Translations under genes and position numbers: made by a program
Part shown: piece after piece, positions 13,605 through 15,223 of the stretch
How positions within the stretch are numbered: the first letter of the stretch is position 1
How the letters are laid out: the number at the start of each line of letters is the position of its first letter
Notes under the pieces: generated by a model
What the model saw: the letters and a program-made list of their open reading frames with translations, nothing else
Databases searched by the model: none
What the model was told of the DNA's origin: nothing
NCBI GenBank assembly: GCA_035507155.1
Contig: DATJOK010000116.1
Coordinates: 1-15,223, forward strand
Length of the DNA stretch: 15,223 bases
Reading direction: 5' to 3'
Origin: DASZHJ01 sp035507155
Lineage (GTDB): Bacteria; Pseudomonadota; Alphaproteobacteria; ATCC43930; CGMCC-115725

Positions 13605-14270
13605 TTGAGTGATTCCAGAGTCTTGCTCCTCGATCTCGACGGCACGCTGGTGGATACGCTGCCGGACCTGCAGGCGGTCGCCAACGAGCTGCTGGCCGAG
13701 CTCGGTGCGGACTCGCTGAGCGCCGAGGAAATCCGCGGCATGGTGGGGGATGGCGCGCTGAAGCTGCTGGAGCGGGCGCTCGCCGCCCGCAGCGTCCACC
13801 CGCGCGACATCCAGCCGCTGCTGGCGCGCTTTCTTGAGCGCTACGAGGCGCGCCCCGCCCTCCTGTCCCGCCCCTATCCCGGTGTGCCGGAGGTGCTGCG
13901 GCAGGTGACCGGATCCGGCTGGCGCTGCGCGCTGGTCACCAACAAGCCGCTCCGCGCGGCTCGGCTTCTGCTGCGGGCACTCGATCTCGATGGATTCTTC
14001 GGCGTCACCATCGGCGGCGACAGCCTGCCGGTGCGGAAGCCCGATCCCGGTCCGCTGTTCGCCGCGCTCGTGGCGCTCGACGCCACGCCGGCTCAGGCGG
14101 TCGCGGTCGGCGACCACGCCAACGACCTGCGCGCTGCGGCCAGCGCCGGGGTGCCGGTGGTCTTCGCGCGCTATGGCTATGGCGTGCTGCCGCCCGAGGT
14201 CACTTTCGATGCGGCGATCGACGCCTTCACGGAGCTGCCGCGGCGCTTGGCGGCGCTGCGGCCAGGTTGA
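13605..14270 (+). CDS. HAD-superfamily phosphatase, Gph-like (phosphoglycolate phosphatase family)
   Basis: It would hydrolyse a small phosphomonoester in the cytosol. The 221-residue product has all HAD motifs: LLLDLDGTLVD (Asp10 nucleophile, Asp12), a helical cap (about 20-85), LVTNKP (Thr112), RKPDP (Lys145) and VGDHANDLRAA (Asp170, Asp174). Family and length match phosphoglycolate phosphatase Gph, but the same family includes MupP, the N-acetylmuramate 6-phosphate phosphatase of peptidoglycan recycling, and the glmU-glmS neighbourhood makes an amino-sugar phosphate plausible. The start must be TTG at 13605: an in-frame TGA lies at 13599-13601, no ATG or GTG follows before DLDGT, and Ser-Asp-Ser-Arg-Val leads straight into the first strand. 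No good ribosome site is visible. It diverges from glmU and overlaps the convergent DUF3108 gene by 44 bp. Confidence 0.88.
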   Translation: MSDSRVLLLDLDGTLVDTLPDLQAVANELLAELGADSLSAEEIRGMVGDGALKLLERALAARSVHPRDIQPLLARFLERYEARPALLSRPYPGVPEVLRQVTGSGWRCALVTNKPLRAARLLLRALDLDGFFGVTIGGDSLPVRKPDPGPLFAALVALDATPAQAVAVGDHANDLRAAASAGVPVVFARYGYGVLPPEVTFDAAIDAFTELPRRLAALRPG

Positions 14271-15030
14271 TCGCATCGAGGCTCACGGTAACGGTACCCA
14301 GCGCGGTGCGAAAATCCACACGGACGGGGACCGCCGGAAGATCCGGCGCCGGCGGCGCGAACCAGATCTGCGCCGGCCGCCCCAGGTCCTGGGACGGGTC
14401 GGGCGCGGAGTCCTTCATCTTCACCAGCGCCAGCCGGCAGCGATGCGCCTTGCCTGCGAAGATGCCGAAGCCCTTGCTGAGAATGTCCTCGCCCTCGTCG
14501 CCGAGCACGAGGTCATAGCGCTCGCGCCCGTCGAACACCCGGATGCGCTGGTCGCAACTGCCGCTGGCGGCGAGGTGGTGCGAGGCGGCGAGGATCGCGG
14601 TCAAAGGATCGATGGAGCGGCTGAGCTCGGCAGGCTTCAGCGGGTGATCATCCGGCGGCTCCGTCCGCGCGCGAATGCTGTCGCCGTCGAAGTCGATGTG
14701 CATGAGCCAGGGCTTGCCGGAGCGCGTGCCGGTGCTCTCGTGCTCGGCGGGGCGGTAGCCGCTATCGACCAGCGCGCCGTCGCTCACCGACTTCATCCGA
14801 TAATGCGCGATGAGATCGGCGAGACCGTTGGTGCGCCCCTCGCTCATGACCCGATAGCCGGTTGCGGTCTGGTCGTAGTGGAAATCGAAACTGACCGCCG
14901 GAAAGCCCAGCACATAGGCATTGTAGGTGAGCTCGACCGGCGGGACCGGCCGGATGGCGGCAGCGGCACCGAGCGGCGCGGTGGCACTCGCCGCGGCGAC
15001 GAGGGCGAAGAGGGAACGCGGGAGAGGCAT
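14227..15030 (-). CDS. Secreted DUF3108-family protein
   Basis: Biochemical function is unknown. The 267-residue product begins with a signal peptide (MPLPRSLFALVAAASATAPL, then GAAAA, cleavage probably near residue 25), so it is probably periplasmic. The mature part looks rich in beta strands and shows features I associate with DUF3108: VELTYNAYVLGFPAVSFDF (about 32-50), YRVMSEGRTNGLADLI, a two-thirds point with SIDPLTAILAA, RIRVFDGRERYDLVL, and near the end PAQIWFAPPAPDLPAVPVRV. Two cysteines (in SCDQR and HRCRL) could pair in the periplasm. I chose ATG at 15030 because the signal peptide starts there; an upstream GTG at 15111 overlaps the tRNA promoter. It diverges from the tRNA and runs tail to tail into the phosphatase gene with a 44-bp overlap. 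Confidence 0.82.
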   Translation of the reverse strand: MPLPRSLFALVAAASATAPLGAAAAIRPVPPVELTYNAYVLGFPAVSFDFHYDQTATGYRVMSEGRTNGLADLIAHYRMKSVSDGALVDSGYRPAEHESTGTRSGKPWLMHIDFDGDSIRARTEPPDDHPLKPAELSRSIDPLTAILAASHHLAASGSCDQRIRVFDGRERYDLVLGDEGEDILSKGFGIFAGKAHRCRLALVKMKDSAPDPSQDLGRPAQIWFAPPAPDLPAVPVRVDFRTALGTVTVSLDAINLAAAPPSAAAAP

Positions 15031-15104
15031 GCCGGCACTATGCCAGATCGCGCCCCGCGCCCGCGACCCGCTCGCGCGCGAGAAAATCGCCGCCACCGGC
15101 TTCC

Positions 15105-15133
15105 TTGACACCCGCCCGTCTGACGCCCTAAAC
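15105..15133 (+). promoter_or_regulatory. Promoter of the tRNA-Val gene
   Basis: A perfect -35 TTGACA (15105-15110) is followed after about 17 bp by CTAAAC or the overlapping TAAACC (15128-15134), which is a poor -10. Transcription would then start about 6-9 bp before the mature tRNA. The -35 box and position make a tRNA promoter likely despite the weak -10. Confidence 0.6.
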
Positions 15134-15147
15134 CCTCGGGCTCTTTC

Positions 15148-15222
15148 GGGCGCTTAGCTCAGCGGGAGAGCACACCCTTCACACGGGTGGGGTCGTAGGT
15201 TCAATCCCTACAGCGCCCACCA
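15148..15222 (+). tRNA. tRNA-Val (anticodon CAC)
   Basis: A full cloverleaf can be drawn. The acceptor stem is GGGCGCT (15148-15154) with AGCGCCC (15212-15218). The D-stem is GCTC/GAGC (15157-15160 with 15168-15171). The anticodon stem is CACCC/GGGTG (15173-15177 with 15185-15189) around loop TTCACAC, with anticodon CAC at 15180-15182, reading GUG. The T-stem is GTAGG/CCTAC around TTCAATC. The discriminator base is A, and CCA (15220-15222) is encoded in the genome. It stands alone with its own promoter; the window ends one base later. Confidence 0.97.
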
Positions 15223-15223
15223 T

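Noticed and set aside
15036..15041. CATAGT as a -10 box giving a leaderless DUF3108 mRNA
   Set aside because: It sits 6 bp before the ATG, but I see no matching -35 element, and a single hexamer is too weak.
15148..15223. tRNA-Val as attachment site of an integrated element
   Set aside because: No integrase or direct repeat of the tRNA 3' end is visible, and the window stops one base after the tRNA, so nothing can be said about the downstream side.

Overview
The window reads as an ordinary chromosomal segment of a high-GC alphaproteobacterium. Rhodospirillales or a relative is my best guess, inferred from the very GC-rich codon use, a class II DAHP synthase, a PAS_5-type PAS protein, a DUF2272 lipoprotein, and intergenic palindromes of a kind common in alphaproteobacteria. 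I see no phage, transposase, CRISPR array or toxin-antitoxin pair, and no secretion or defence system. Thirteen protein genes and one tRNA fill it, and no stretch longer than about 210 bases lacks a gene.

Left part, all on the minus strand and read from right to left: glutathione reductase (5523-6905), a palindromic intergenic repeat (5414-5496), a beta-like glutathione S-transferase (4689-5321), a type II NADH dehydrogenase (3342-4664), a short palindrome (3311-3333), a DUF2272 lipoprotein (2478-3263), class II DAHP synthase (970-2349), and the first 311 codons of a nicotinate phosphoribosyltransferase that runs off the left edge. The first three form a redox group (glutathione recycling, glutathione-dependent conjugation or peroxidation, NADH oxidation). 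DAHP synthase opens the shikimate pathway, and the phosphoribosyltransferase salvages nicotinate for NAD.

Middle part: an RluA-family pseudouridine synthase (7026-7739, plus strand) diverges from gor. It runs into a minus-strand pair made of a PAS_5 protein (7979-8431) and a tiny lipoprotein (7721-7939), whose 3' end overlaps it by 19 bp. Next is succinate-semialdehyde dehydrogenase gabD (8607-10058, minus), with a very good sigma70-type promoter and a textbook intrinsic terminator. A 106-bp imperfect inverted repeat separates it from glmS.

Right part: glmU and glmS (minus) overlap by one base (TGATG) and make UDP-GlcNAc precursors for peptidoglycan and lipid A. A Gph-like HAD phosphatase (13605-14270, plus) diverges from glmU across a short region carrying a 9-bp direct repeat. 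The phosphatase overlaps by 44 bp, tail to tail, with a secreted DUF3108 protein (14227-15030, minus). The window ends in a complete tRNA-Val(CAC) with its own promoter.

The points most worth a second look are: the probable non-AUG (CTG) start of the nicotinate phosphoribosyltransferase; the serine in place of the expected nucleophilic cysteine in the CHAP/NlpC-like DUF2272 lipoprotein; the direct repeat and five-codon upstream ORF between glmU and the phosphatase; and the possibility that this phosphatase acts on amino-sugar phosphates instead of phosphoglycolate. I found no clear new multi-gene system.
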